From Isochrysis galbana (lineage: Eukaryota; Haptophyta; Isochrysidales; Isochrysidaceae), in NCBI GenBank assembly GCA_018136815.1, contig CM030933.1, forward strand, positions 6,177,137-6,241,136: a DNA stretch of 64,000 nt, given 5' to 3'. Made by a program: the position numbers and the translations under genes. The notes under the pieces were generated by a model, which saw only the letters and a list, made by a program, of their open reading frames with translations, searched no databases and was not told where the DNA came from. How positions within the stretch are numbered: the first letter of the stretch is position 1; each line of letters begins with the position of its first letter. Below are positions 37,215-47,176 of the stretch, in pieces.

Positions 37215-38610
37215 CAGGGCAATTCAGCAACGCGCAGACATGCGACAAAGGGGTCGGAACAACGAGAGCAGACCTCGCTGGGGAGCTACAACCGATACAC
37301 GGAGAGAAGACAGAAGACAGTCATAGAACATTTGATGACATCGAGAGAAAGTAAGAGAAGAGGCAGTATACCAATCGCGACGAGACCTTGAGGCTTAAAA
37401 TAACCCACCGGTTAGAAGTAAAAGTCTGTCATCGTATGGAATACGACACTGGGCCTAAAGACACTTGTTCTTGTTAGACACCGTAAGACGGTCTTTAAGA
37501 CGTAAGACAAAGACAAAGACAGAGACACCTCGGCGGACAAAAAAAGCCACGGGCCACGGGCCACTGGGCGCTCACCCCAGCGGCTAGTGTGTAGTGTGCG
37601 CGGCGAGAACAGGAGAATATTAAAGATTTAAGGATTTTTTCTTACCCAGCCCGCCCCCTTTCCCTTTCTTCCGCCCTTGCGCGCTCCCCCCCCCCCCCCC
37701 ATGGTCCACGGTGTTTCCTGCCTTTTCTCTGCGTTCGCCTTTGTCCCAAAGTCTCTGAGTGTCGTCTTCATGGCCGCGCTTCTTTGTGCTCGTGGTCTGT
37801 GCGGCTGTGCGGGGCTCCGGGCTCGGAGCGCAGCTGTCCGTCCTCGCTGCGATATCCATGTCGGCACCGGCGATGTTCCCGCCGGTGCCCAGCCTCCCTT
37901 CAGCCCCAGTACCGCATGTATCCGCCCCTCCCCCTTGTCCTTTGTTGATTGGTGTTCCCGAAGCCCTCGGCCTCTTTGCTCTTTGTCTGAACATTACTGC
38001 TTACAATTATAATTTAATTATAATTCTCATCTCCCCTAGCCCACACGCAACCACAGCCATACTCCACCCACAGCCACAACAAGTTTTTTGTGGAATGTGA
38101 CGTAAGGCTACCTGAGTACCATACAAATACGAAAAGCTGCACGTATCACGTATACGCAGACGATACCACGCACATTACAATGTTATGTGACGCAATGATG
38201 TGAAATCCGTGTGCGGACGGCACGACACACACGCAAAGGTAGTTGCTCGCAGATGAAGAAGCAGCACGCGCAAACCACTAGGCATAATTGCATTAAACTA
38301 CTGGCTGGATGCATTTCTCGACATGGTGACAAGCCGCTTATTTATCGGCTCAGCGTGCCTTTCGCTTCATCCCTGGATCTTCACTCCAATATACACTGGT
38401 GCGTGTAGCCTCTCAGTGCATATTCGGGGACCCGCGGCAGCGAGCGTTTTCGCTGACACGGCTCAAGATAAATCACCAGCAAGCCCGTCAATCATGACGA
38501 CTTGTGCAACACGTCCAAAGTGCTGCCATATGTGATCCATCTGAATGAAGAAACCAATGCTCGGGAAGAATGCTAGGAAATCAAAACGGAGCCGGGCTGC
38601 AAAAATTTCA
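37215..38610. other. Intergenic, repeat debris
   Basis: GGCGAGAACAGGAGAATATTAAAG at 37600-37625 resembles the LINE 3' landmark. A C-run of 14 follows at 37687. The remaining frames (for example a Lys/Gly-rich one on minus, 37620-37994) look compositional. No gene called. Confidence 0.4.
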
Positions 38611-38612
38611 TC

Positions 38613-39170
38613 CTATGAGGCGGCCGCCTTGTCTAGCAAGTGGATTGGTGCGAGCACATTGTTTTTGTTGGTCTCGATTATACAGCCGTTCATTACCATC
38701 TCGTCTAGTATGAAGTGGGCCTTCTCAAGGTTGAACATGATGTCCAATTCGCACACATTCCTGTGGAGGACAATGAGGCGAACGTGCGTGCGGCTGAGGC
38801 AGTGCGCAATCAGCGTCCCTTACAGTGGTATGCAAGTCGCCCATCCCCCGTGAGGACACCAGCAAATGCGTGCGCACTCGAAGTATCGATCGAGCGTCTC
38901 CACCAGTGCATGTATGAACTCTAGAATCGACAACTCGTTCTCGTCCTCGCCCTCGACGCCGACGATGAAGAAAAGTGAGGCATACCTTCGATATACCACT
39001 TTGTAACCCCGATATTCGAAAAATGAACACTGCGTCTCCGTCCGAGCGAGGCATTTGCGGATGACCTCTGCCTCGAGTGCGCACCGCTCGTCCATAGGCT
39101 GCCTCTCGTAGTACTGCGCCAGCCGTGTCTGGCCCTGTTTGTTGACCATGAGCACGAAGCGAAGAGTCAT
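38613..39170 (-). CDS. AP4S1: AP-4 complex sigma subunit, spliced
   Basis: ATG at 39170. Exon 1 runs to 38878 ([20 protein letters not shown]..., [34 protein letters not shown]). An intron 38877-38761 (117 bp, GA|GTGCGC to CCACAG|GAA) joins to exon 2 at 38760 ([36 protein letters not shown]), ending with TAG at 38613. 146 residues, the normal size for adaptor sigma subunits. The start [15 protein letters not shown] with CSF and YRRYASLFF is closer to AP-4 sigma than to AP-1, -2 or -3 sigma. AP-4 is a non-clathrin coat adaptor at the trans-Golgi network that sorts membrane cargo; sigma is its small longin-fold core subunit. The other subunits are not in this window. Confidence 0.95.
38761..38877 (-). 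other. Intron of the AP-4 sigma gene
   Basis: 117 bp on minus, GT-AG, phase 2. Splicing restores the conserved string [12 protein letters not shown]. Confidence 0.9.
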
Positions 39171-39179
39171 GGTGCAACC

Positions 39180-39487
39180 GATGCGCTGAAGGCCTTGGTA
39201 CCGCCCTCGGGCCGCGCCGGGTGGGATGGAGACTAGTGGAAGACGAGCCGAGTGGAAATGGAGCTAGTCGCGGGCGCCGCCGCGGCCACCAGCTTCACGG
39301 CTTTCGCTCCCCCGGTGAAAAGTAGGAGGAGTAAGGGATATTCCGTACCTAGCCAATTCCTAGCACATTAGTTCTCCCCCTTGATATTTTGGCCCCTTAA
39401 GGTGGTAGGCGCAGGTTTGCGAGCCCCCCCCCCCCCTCCCCCCCCCCGCGCGCGAAGTCTTCGGGGGGTGGGAGGAGGCAGACGCAG
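39180..39487. other. Shared upstream region of two divergent genes
   Basis: Lies between the AP-4 sigma start (minus) and the CXC gene (plus). It contains C-runs at 39427-39447, and no promoter element I can name. Confidence 0.4.
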
Positions 39488-40189
39488 CGATGCGCAGGGC
39501 TGCAGCGAGCAACACAGCGTGCCCTGCGCTCGCTAAAGCAGCGCACAGTAGAGTACAAGCGCTATCGCTCCAAGCAACGCAAAAGGCAGACGGAGAAGCG
39601 TGCTGGGCAGAAGAGCCACTCCAACTTCAAGTACAAAGGCGACACCGGTGGGACAGCGGCCGCAAGGAACCACGAGAAGGGTGCGAGCGGCTCATGCACG
39701 TGCGCCGGTCAGTGCCTGCGCGGATGTCCATGCAAATCGGTGGGGCAGAGGTGCACAGCGGCTTGTCACCCGACGAGGGACGCGTGCAAGAACTGTTCGC
39801 CTTGCAGTGAGGCTGAGGCTATGTCCGAGGCTGGGGCGAGGGCGGCTTCTGGCGCGGGGACTTCGACTGAGGGCACGGCCGAGGCCACGGAGGGCGGTGA
39901 CGTGAGCACTGCTCCTTCCATTCCGGAGCTCACCCCTCCGGCCGCCGACGCGGACCTCACCGGGCGGGCCATCATGTACTACTTTGAAGAGGCGGGGTGG
40001 TGCATGGGTGTGGTGGAGGAGCAATTGCACGACTCTGATGAAGTGGACGACGAAACGGGGCATCAGGCCAACTATCTCGTGTATTATGAAGTAGACGATA
40101 GTCTAGTGTGGCATCACCTTCAAATGTCCGAGTATAATAGCTGTGTGCAGCGGAGGGTGCCGCGAGGCTGGCATGTGTTAACGAATTGA
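39488..40189 (+). CDS. CXC-type Cys-rich plus Tudor-like protein, transposon-associated type
   Basis: The frame is open from before 39488 to TGA at 40187-40189. A basic region (YKRYRSKQRKRQTEKRAG) is followed by CTCAGQCLRGCPCKSVGQRC and TAACHPTRDACKNC. This is the repeated C-x-C...C-x3-C-x-C...C-x3-CH...C-x-N layout of CXC (Tesmin/TSO1-like) zinc domains, a form often carried by transposon integrase/transposase proteins. After an acidic Ala/Glu-rich linker comes LTGRAIMYYFEEAGWCMGVV, then NYLVYYEVDDSLVWHHLQ and GWHVL, a Tudor/chromo-like barrel pattern also seen beside such domains. No in-frame ATG precedes the Cys domain, so an upstream exon or truncation is likely; the first in-frame ATG (39740 frame is GTG; MSEAG at about 39821) would remove it. 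It probably binds DNA and chromatin. Confidence 0.6.
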   Translation, partial: RCAGLQRATQRALRSLKQRTVEYKRYRSKQRKRQTEKRAGQKSHSNFKYKGDTGGTAAARNHEKGASGSCTCAGQCLRGCPCKSVGQRCTAACHPTRDACKNCSPCSEAEAMSEAGARAASGAGTSTEGTAEATEGGDVSTAPSIPELTPPAADADLTGRAIMYYFEEAGWCMGVVEEQLHDSDEVDDETGHQANYLVYYEVDDSLVWHHLQMSEYNSCVQRRVPRGWHVLTN

Positions 40190-40690
40190 GGATGTGTGTT
40201 GCATTGCCTGAACACATGTTAGAGATTCATTGTGGTGCATATCTAGGGCTTATGCAGTCCTGTCAGATGCACATGTGCACCCCAGCGGCTCTTCTTTTCT
40301 TTTTTCGCGAAGCCAACCTCCCAACTCCCAAATGGCCCCAAACAACGCATCCCGCGGCGAAGGAGTGCCCGTTTTTGAAACATTCGCACTACCGAACGGT
40401 TACCATTGAGCTGAAATGGCTCGGCAGTCCTTGGGGACACATGACATAGAGTAGAACTCATACTTTTTCAGAATTTTATTGCACCATCTGAGGGCGTTCA
40501 TGCACGCATTGCACAAATGAACAATGTACAGAAAAGAAGGAAGTGATCACAAGGCTGGAAAGCCAACAAGAAAGTTCAGTTAAATTCGGCAAAAATGCTG
40601 GCGCTCATGCCCCGATGTTGGGTCACAAGGTGAGCCGCTTCATAGGTCCCAACTTCCTCGTGAGCGAGAGTGACGTCGCTTACCGTGAGG
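40190..40690. other. Intergenic, no gene recognised
   Basis: AT-richer 3' flank shared by two convergent ORFs; nothing identifiable. Confidence 0.4.
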
Positions 40691-41257
40691 CTAATCCTTA
40701 GCTCCGTTTTGGAGGTTACGTGGAGTGAAGAATCGCTCGACCGCCACGGCCCTAGGCAGGAAGATTCCCCGAGGCTGACAGCGCGGAATCATTGCCATCA
40801 TACATGACTCGAGGGCCGCAGCCAGCTTTCCCTCCCATCGCGCCACAATTCGAGACTCTCTCTGCCACTTTCGGACATCCTCCCACGTGCTGCGGCAAGG
40901 CTCCCGTAGCAGCCGTCCGAGAGCGGCTTCTTCTGTCACGAGTGCGGGCCCAGCCGCGCCCTTGCGGCCCCCCGCAAATGTAGGGTCGACCTGCCCCGCC
41001 TCTGCGCTCGGGAGGCCGCGAATATTCCCGCCAGGCCCGCCTTGGGCTCGCCCAGCGCTGGCGCGTTGGCGTATCGGAGAGGGAGGGGAGAGGGCCCTCC
41101 CATGGCGGAAGGCGTCAGGCGCCGCCGCCGCACCATTCATGAAAGGCGCGCACACCATCGAGCTCTGCCCACAGCCGCGGCCACACCGATATCTGCCATT
41201 GCATTCTGGAGGTATTGCCCCAGACCTGCGGCGGACTGCCAGCGCGGCTGCCGCCAT
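40691..41257 (-). CDS. Hypothetical basic protein
   Basis: ATG at 41257 (MAAAALAVRRRSGAIPPE) gives about 188 residues. It has a Cys/Gly cluster near the start (CNGRYRCGRGCGQ), then a Gly/Ala/Arg-rich middle, then a helical end (RSTWEDVRKWQRESRIVARW, ending RNLQNGAKD). The end part looks most like real protein. No family recognised. A plus-strand frame overlaps most of it but is lower in quality. It could instead be the last exon of a longer minus-strand gene. Confidence 0.35.
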   Translation of the reverse strand: MAAAALAVRRRSGAIPPECNGRYRCGRGCGQSSMVCAPFMNGAAAAPDAFRHGRALSPPSPIRQRASAGRAQGGPGGNIRGLPSAEAGQVDPTFAGGRKGAAGPALVTEEAALGRLLREPCRSTWEDVRKWQRESRIVARWEGKLAAALESCMMAMIPRCQPRGIFLPRAVAVERFFTPRNLQNGAKD

Positions 41258-41259
41258 GG

Positions 41260-42900
41260 GGACCTCCGTAGAAGCCCCGCCGATAGTTGCGCCTACCACC
41301 TTAAAGCTTTGGGGCTGCTGCGAGGCAGGGCTGGGGAGGGTGTGGTGCACGCGAGCGTGTGGAGGAGCGCGCCAAGCCACCAGCTAAGGGTGTTGTAGGA
41401 AGGAGCTCACCTGACCCCGGCATGGAGCAACGTCCGATGGCCGCCACACCTCCGGGAGGCTCGGAAGGCCTCTGGCGGCGACGGCCGCCACCGTGAATCT
41501 CGTTTCTCACTCAAACGAAAAAAATAAAACGCCCGTGAGTAGCTGCCGCCCCCCCTAGTCCGCCACCGTGTCCGCGCTCCGCGAGGGAAAGGAAGCGATC
41601 TCGCTCCGAGATTTGCCTCGCGCCCTCCCACGCTGCCCCGCCGTGCCCTCGGTCCCTCGCCCCCCCCCCGCGGCAGGTTCTTTCCCTCGGCGTGCCGTCC
41701 GTCGCCTCCGGCCCTCTTACTTACCTTCTCTTGATGTCATCAAATGTTCCGTGACCGTCTGTGGTCTTCTCTCATCTATCGGTCATATCTCCCCAACGAG
41801 ATCTGCCCTCGTTGTGTCGGCCTCCCTCTGTCGCATGTCTGCGCGTTGCTGAGTTGCCCTAATGCCGACGCCTGGCCGTCCGTCCTGGTGTGGTTAGTTT
41901 TCGCCCCGTTTGGGTTAGTTTCGTGTGGCTCGGTGTCCTCGAGCTTTTTGTAGCAACTTCGGCGGCGCCCACCGTGTTCCCAAGCGAGTCCCCCCGAGTT
42001 CCCGAGTCTATACCCCGAGTCAACGAGTCAATACAAGTCAAGCACGCGCCTGAGCCACCCCCAGTCGCCTGCCACCACCTCCCACAAGCCTCCTTCCACA
42101 CTTCCGCGCCCTCCGTGCTTCATGCGTGGTGCGTCGATCACCATGCCCGTATACACCCCGAGGAAAGCTCCATGAGCTCCCCGCAAGAACCGCATTCCGC
42201 GCTAGCTGCCGGCGCGCCCTCGCAGGCAATCTCCAAGAGTGAGATCAGCCTTGCTCTGACAAAGACAAAGGAATGAAGGGTTAGTGTAAGGGAGTGAGTA
42301 AACTGGGGTATAGGCGATGTCGTTAGTGAGTACCGTGAGTACGTGGACCCGTATAGCTAGCATGAGTAGCCCGAATCTTCAGATGTTTTATTATTATTGG
42401 TCAGCCGGCGCGGCAGGGAGGGCGAAGAGAGAGGAGGGGAGCGTGGTGCGCTCCATGTCCATGTCCCTATCGTTTTAGCGATAGTTGACGATGTCGGTGA
42501 TAGGTAGTGACTACCGGTATAGTAGTAGGTGTTTAGCCCTGAATCTTCAGATTTTTAACAAGTAGAAGGGTCCAAACTAACCTTCGAGTTGGAGCAGAAG
42601 ACAAGTAATAGTAATAGATTGTGCTCGTCTATTTCTACAATTTGGATGAAATGGAGTCAATTCCCATTCCCTCAGACACAAACGATGAAGGATGACACAT
42701 GAGAGCTACAGTGACAGCGCAATGAATCCGGTGGCCCAAGCAGGGAAGACTGCGCAATGGCACCAAGAACCACGAAGTCCAACACACAATGCCGTGCAAG
42801 AGGAGAGAAGAAGTACTACGTGTTGCCCCATCTCTGGCATTGCCTCGCCGCTCCGCGGCTGTGCACCAAGAGGAGAACTGCACGTCTTTAGCACTAGCAT
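41260..42900. other. Intergenic region, repeat debris
   Basis: 41866-41930 is the inverted copy of the block at 37150. CCGAATCTTCAGATGTTTTA near 42371 and CCTGAATCTTCAGATTTTTA near 42538 form an imperfect pair, each after a run of GTAG/TAGTGAG text. Frames at 41890-42276 are Pro/Ser-rich and unconvincing. Confidence 0.4.
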
Positions 42901-42907
42901 AGTGCCT

Positions 42908-44334
42908 CTATAGCCCCTGCTTGAAGAAAGCGGCCTGCTGCGAGAAGTACGTCTCTGTGCCTTCCTTCGTGTCCTGGCTCGCACTTGGATTAACAAGCTC
43001 AATCCCCTGCACTGGTGTGAAGGCAAGGGATGAAGCGAGGCCGTTGGTGCTCCCCGAGGACCCCGCAAGCCGCGCCTTCTTGTTCTTTTCCGAGAGGAGC
43101 TTCTGCTGCTGCGCGGTCACCTTTAGTTTTCCCGCCTGCTGCTGCTTCCCAAGCATTCCCACGCCGAGCAAGCCGTCGCTTGTCGTGTCCTCCTCCTGGC
43201 CAAAACGCACACGGTTGGACAACTGCCGCATGTGCGACATGCCAGATCTCTCCTTCATCTTTCGCAGCCGCCGGCCACCGCGCCGCTTGCCACTCGACTC
43301 GGGTGGTACCGGCAACGGACGGACGTCCTTGGGTGGGGGTGGCTCCTGCAGCTTGGCACTCTTCCCTTCAATCTCATCGCGGAATCGCTGTCCGATCACG
43401 CCGCTTCCCTTGTCCTGGTATGCGTCTGCACGCGCAGCGAGCGTCACTTTGCCCGCCACCATCCGCATAATTTAGGACGCAGGGCGGGCGGAGTATTCTG
43501 GATCAGTTCTGCAGCATAGATGCACCCGGAGTGCGTGACCTGCGTGGCGGTCGACAGCCCCCCCAGAGTCTTCTTCTTGGCACCCAAGATCTGCACCACG
43601 GTGGAGGGGAGTTCAGCGAGCTTGCTCAGGCCGCCGGCGGCTCCCACAAGCTTCGCGGCGATGGACGAGCCGACAATCGCGGAGACATTAGGAGCGACGA
43701 TACTCATTTTGGACTCGACGAATACGAGGATTCGCTGCTTGTTATCGAGAGCGCGAGGACCTCCTCACACCTTGCCGTGACGCTGGCAAGAATCTGAGGC
43801 GGCAGCTCGGTGCCGATCGTAGTCGAGGCCGTCACAGTGACCACCATGATGGTTGCGATGGGAGGATACCAGTCAGATCAACCTGAGTGAGGTCGGCCTC
43901 GTTGCCAATTTTGAGCACGACGCGCGCATAGTCGAGGGGGTTGAGGATGAGCGATTCAAGCTCCGGGAAGCGCTTGGCATAGTCGTCGCGGATGCGCTTT
44001 GCGAGCGCCTCAACCTCGTTGTCGATGTCGATCACCATCTCGTTGCATGAAACAATGAGCGAGTACATATCATCGTCGACCTCGCCGCGCTCGCTCGTCG
44101 AGGGCGGCGGCTCGGGGCCCATGTACCGCTCGATTTGCGCCATGAGCGCTCCCATGCGCTCAGAGCGCAGCAGGCCAGCCGCCTCACGCGAGGTGCCGGC
44201 GTGGTCGGCGGTCATGTCGATGTCGTCATCGTCACTCTCGTGGAAACCATCCTCTCCCTCTCCCCTTCCTCTCCCGCTCCATCCTCGTCGTTCAGGTCGT
44301 CGAGGTCGGCGAGGAACTGGTCGAGGGACGCCAT
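42908..44334 (-). pseudogene. PRP31: Prp31 (U4/U6 snRNP protein) with four apparent frameshifts
   Basis: ATG at 44334 (MASLDQFLADLDDL). Following the protein on minus: Nop-domain coiled coil (MYSLIVSCNEMVIDIDNEVE, AKRFPELESLILNPLDYARV), TIMVVTVTASTTIG, IVAPNVSAIVGSSIAAKLVG, LPSTVVQILGAKKKTLGGLS, HSGCIYAAELIQ, then KVTLAARADAYQ, KRRGGRRLRKMKERSGM and SSLAFTPVQGIELVNP, ending at 42908. These are the full Prp31 landmarks: the Nop domain binds the U4 snRNA/15.5K complex in the tri-snRNP. But the frame shifts by one missing base at about 44250, 43860, 43750 and 43470, with no residues lost. The gene is either a fresh pseudogene or carries assembly deletions. Introns do not explain it, since nothing needs removing. 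Confidence 0.85.
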
Positions 44335-44339
44335 AGGCG

Positions 44340-44650
44340 CAGCGCGAGATTCGGCGCCGGCGCCACCACGGGCTCCGTCTCGTCGCACTCCTTTTTTACT
44401 CCTTTATTTAAGGGTTTTTACAAAGTTGACAAAGGGTTGAAAGAGGGATTGAGGAGGGAGTTCTAAAAAATACTTCTTAAGGAGGAGTTCTAAGAAGTCG
44501 CGTTCCTGAAACCTTCCTCAAACCGATCTTGTAAGGAAGCGCAGTGCGCGCCTCTTCCAACCGTCTCCGGGGGGAAAGACGGTGTTCTACGAGGGGCGAT
44601 GGCGACGGCGGCGAAGGTGAGGGCTGCCCTTCAGTGGCCTTGCCACCATG
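44340..44650. other. Upstream of Prp31, no gene
   Basis: Short AT-rich stretch with TTTAAGGGTTTTTAC and GAGGAGTTCTAA repeats (GGAGGGAGTTCTAA at 44455, GGAGGAGTTCTAA at 44480). Nothing identifiable. Confidence 0.4.
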
Positions 44651-44654
44651 TCAA

Positions 44655-44766
44655 GGTTGTTTGCCTTCATTTTGGTACCCCTCGTTTCCCAATACGCGAT
44701 GCGCCGGCACACAAAAAAAATCGTCTAGTATTTAAGCAAAGACACCCACCTCACAGTGCTCAACCA
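44655..44766 (+). repeat. Dispersed repeat (copy of 30283-30374)
   Basis: TTTGCCTTCATTTTGGTACC through AAGCAAAGACACCCACCTCA and CAGTGCTCAACCA matches the copy at 30.3 kb. In that copy the next sequence is the LINE 5' end; here it is an AT-rich ORF. So the block is found joined to different partners. Confidence 0.8.
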
Positions 44767-44779
44767 TGTTACAAATGGA

Positions 44780-44992
44780 ATGGCGGCTGGTGATGTAGTA
44801 CGCAAGCGATTGCAATGGATCATAAAAAAGATGGACGAGAACTTTAAAAAATTCATCACACCTCTCTTTCCGCCATATGGCACTTCTAAATCTGCCATGC
44901 AGGTTATGGCGGAAGCATTGGACAGCATCAGTCCGCCGCCGCCGGTTGGGTCAACCCGGGGGGAGCAACAACTCCCTGAGGAGGCTGCTTGA
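44780..44992 (+). CDS. Small AT-rich ORF, hypothetical
   Basis: ATG at 44780, 70 residues: MAAGDVVRKRLQWIIKKMDE, then FKKFITPLFPPYGTSKSAMQ, ending in a Pro/Glu-rich tail. Lys/Ile-rich and lower in GC than host genes. A second short ORF of similar style follows at 45136-45351. No family recognised. The segment 44770-46050 resembles the AT-richer island at 15.3-16.5 kb in base composition and in lying next to the same short repeat. Confidence 0.35.
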   Translation: MAAGDVVRKRLQWIIKKMDENFKKFITPLFPPYGTSKSAMQVMAEALDSISPPPPVGSTRGEQQLPEEAA

Positions 44993-45135
44993 GTCGAACC
45001 CAAATTTGTGGACGTACACTTTCGATCTTTCGAATGTAAGTCCTTATTCAATTCAATTCGATTTCAAGCACATACGAACATTAAAGACACCTTACATGCC
45101 ATTGCGAGGCTGATAAATCATTCACACTGGTTTAT

Positions 45136-45351
45136 ATGATACACACTCTCTTGAGCAAGAAATTCACTGCGAAAGCAATCATCAAAATGAGTCGTGATGA
45201 TCTGCTTCGTACAATCAAAGCTTATGTCGATTCGGATTCGGAATTGACTCCCCACCTCCAAGAATTGCTAAAAGGTGTCGATTCGGGTTCAGCTCCCCAA
45301 GTAAAGATGGAAACAAAAGGCCGCTTATCGATTCGGGTTCAGCTCCCGTAA
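45136..45351 (+). CDS. Small AT-rich ORF, hypothetical
   Basis: ATG at 45136, 71 residues: MIHTLLSKKFTAKAIIKMSR, DDLLRTIKAYVDSDSELTPH, LQELLKGVDSG. The 3' end contains a local duplication of GATTCGGGTTCAGCTCCC. Unknown product. Confidence 0.3.
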   Translation: MIHTLLSKKFTAKAIIKMSRDDLLRTIKAYVDSDSELTPHLQELLKGVDSGSAPQVKMETKGRLSIRVQLP

Positions 45352-45532
45352 AGATTGAACCCACAACGGTTAGAAAGTTTTGTCCTTAAACTAAGGACTG
45401 TGTCCTTGAAAATCCATGAAATCTAAGGACTCTGGCCTTCAATGCCTTTGATGTGGCTTAGAGTGAGCTTTTGAAACATCCCACCCCCTGAAGCAAATCA
45501 TCTTTACCTCCCATTCAACCTAAGCTCTCCCC

Positions 45533-45883
45533 ATGACCAACTCTGCAGAGCTTGTCTTCGTTCACTTTTGCTGCCACATTCAGCATGCGGTGCTGCACTC
45601 GGACGATCCGCTCACGCGGGAGGAGTTTTTTTTTAGTCCTTTTGAGCCGTATGTTGACAAATTGGACCGTTGCATGGCAAAATCAAGCTTCGTCGTCACT
45701 TAAGGTCTCAAAGAGCAAAGAGGGCAATCAAAGCAACATTTCATCTCCTGGGAACCATGGGTGGAAGAGCTTTCCAATGGGGTATCAGCCACCTCTTTCA
45801 TTTCAAGGACAAACTGTGATTTGACCCGACGCCCCGAGAAGTATGTCACAAAACTTGGTATTGTTGAGGGAATGGTGCCTTAG
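45533..45883 (+). pseudogene. ORF with one internal stop, unknown family
   Basis: ATG at 45533 (MTNSAELVFVHFCCHIQHAV, LTREEFFFSPFEPYVDKLDR) runs 56 codons to a TAA at 45701, and the same frame continues with protein-like text (HFISWEPWVEELSNGVSATS, RRPEKYVTKLGIVEGMVP) to a TAG at 45881. A T-run of 9 lies at 45627. It looks like one decayed 116-codon ORF. I do not recognise it. Confidence 0.35.
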
Positions 45884-46129
45884 TGCCCTGGGAACATTGA
45901 AAGTTTGAAAGAGGATATACATGAGGTAACCAACAAGCCAAGGTTTAGGCAAAAAAACAAGCACTTTGTGCTCGCGCTCTCACCTAGCGCCTAGCGAAGT
46001 TTGTCCTTACTTTAAGGACTCGTCCTTAAAAGCGAGGTACCTTTATCCGACAAGGCCCAGTAACATCAAATACAAAAAAGCTCGGTCCTAGAACACCGGG
46101 CCGAGCTCACCTGCCGAGCACCTATGCTC

Positions 46130-46330
46130 CAGGCTGGTCGCCACCATCCTCTCCCTGACTGGCACCGATCTATCTTCTACCGAAGCCTACCGCCACGAGG
46201 GAGTGGGCTTAGTGGAACGAGCCCAACAAACTTTAGTGACCTACACTCGCGTCTCGGACGAGGGAGCAGACGTCGTCCGAGACGACCTCCCACGGACAGA
46301 ATCTCCGCTTCACGCCTCCCTTGGGTCACG
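46130..46330 (+). mobile_element. Gypsy integrase relic
   Basis: The frame reads ATILSLTGTDLSSTEAYRHE and VGLVERAQQTLVTYTRVSDE, matching the region around the third catalytic residue of the integrase at 60.3-60.5 kb (TSVILERTGTDLRPSTPHHH, VGLVERAQQTLINMARATDE). It runs into the assembly gap. The dispersed block shared with 25.76 kb lies just upstream. Confidence 0.75.
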
Positions 46331-46337
46331 TAGCCGC

Positions 46338-46437
46338 NNNNNNNNNNNNNNNNNNNNNNNNNNNNNNNNNNNNNNNNNNNNNNNNNNNNNNNNNNNNNNN
46401 NNNNNNNNNNNNNNNNNNNNNNNNNNNNNNNNNNNNN
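46338..46437. other. Assembly gap (100 N)
   Basis: Placeholder gap inside or next to a gypsy relic; a G-run of 18 follows at about 46518. Confidence 0.99.
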
Positions 46438-46439
46438 AG

Positions 46440-47170
46440 GTGGTGGTGAGGGTGGAGGAAGAGACAGAGGGGGTCGCCAGCCCGGGAGGCGTAGGAGGAG
46501 GGGGGAACGGATAACCGGGGGGGGGGGGGGGGGCGCGGGGGCACCGGACCATATCTAAGCCCTTCACCCCTATCCCCCTAGTAGCTAGTAGTGTACGGGG
46601 GAAGCCGCCTGATGGCGGGGGGAGAAGGGCCGGGGGAGTGGTGGTGTAGAAAGTATGCTACGCACTTCGTGTAGTAGGTAGTGGTTCCATTCGCCGCGAG
46701 TGCGGTAAGCATATAAAAAGGTTTTAAAAATATTAAACGAACTCTGTGGATCACACCGGGCGCAGTCTTCTTGAAATGGTAGAAGAAACCCATTCGACGC
46801 TCCACTTTCGACGGAACGCGATCTTAAGTGCCGCGGTACAACCGTAGGAAGCCATCATTGGGGATTGCACTTCCCTACTCAGCATCTAGCTGCTTCTCAA
46901 GCTACGAACGAGGCTCTGCGTGACGTGTTGCATTACTTCACATCACTCGTTGAGTGTTCACCCGCTTGTGACAGCTGCAAACCCTCCCCCCTCCCCCTCT
47001 TGATGTCGGAAAAATTATGGCGCACAATCTAAGTTGGCCCTATCGCGGTACAAGAAGGCCTACGTCTTTTGCCCGAATGAGGAATAGGCGTCGTAGTGAT
47101 TTTAAAGGATGCGTTATTGCATGGATGTCGTCAATAGTTGCAAACGTTGCGGACGGGTAGGAATGCCGTG
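46440..47170. other. Intergenic, no gene recognised
   Basis: 3' flank of the large minus-strand gene. Includes a (GGT/GGA)-rich start and a G18 run. Nothing identifiable. Confidence 0.4.
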
Positions 47171-47176
47171 TAGCGA

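Noticed and set aside
37620..37994. Lys/Gly-rich minus-strand ORF
   Set aside because: It starts at a LINE-like 3' landmark and includes a C14 run; composition alone explains it.
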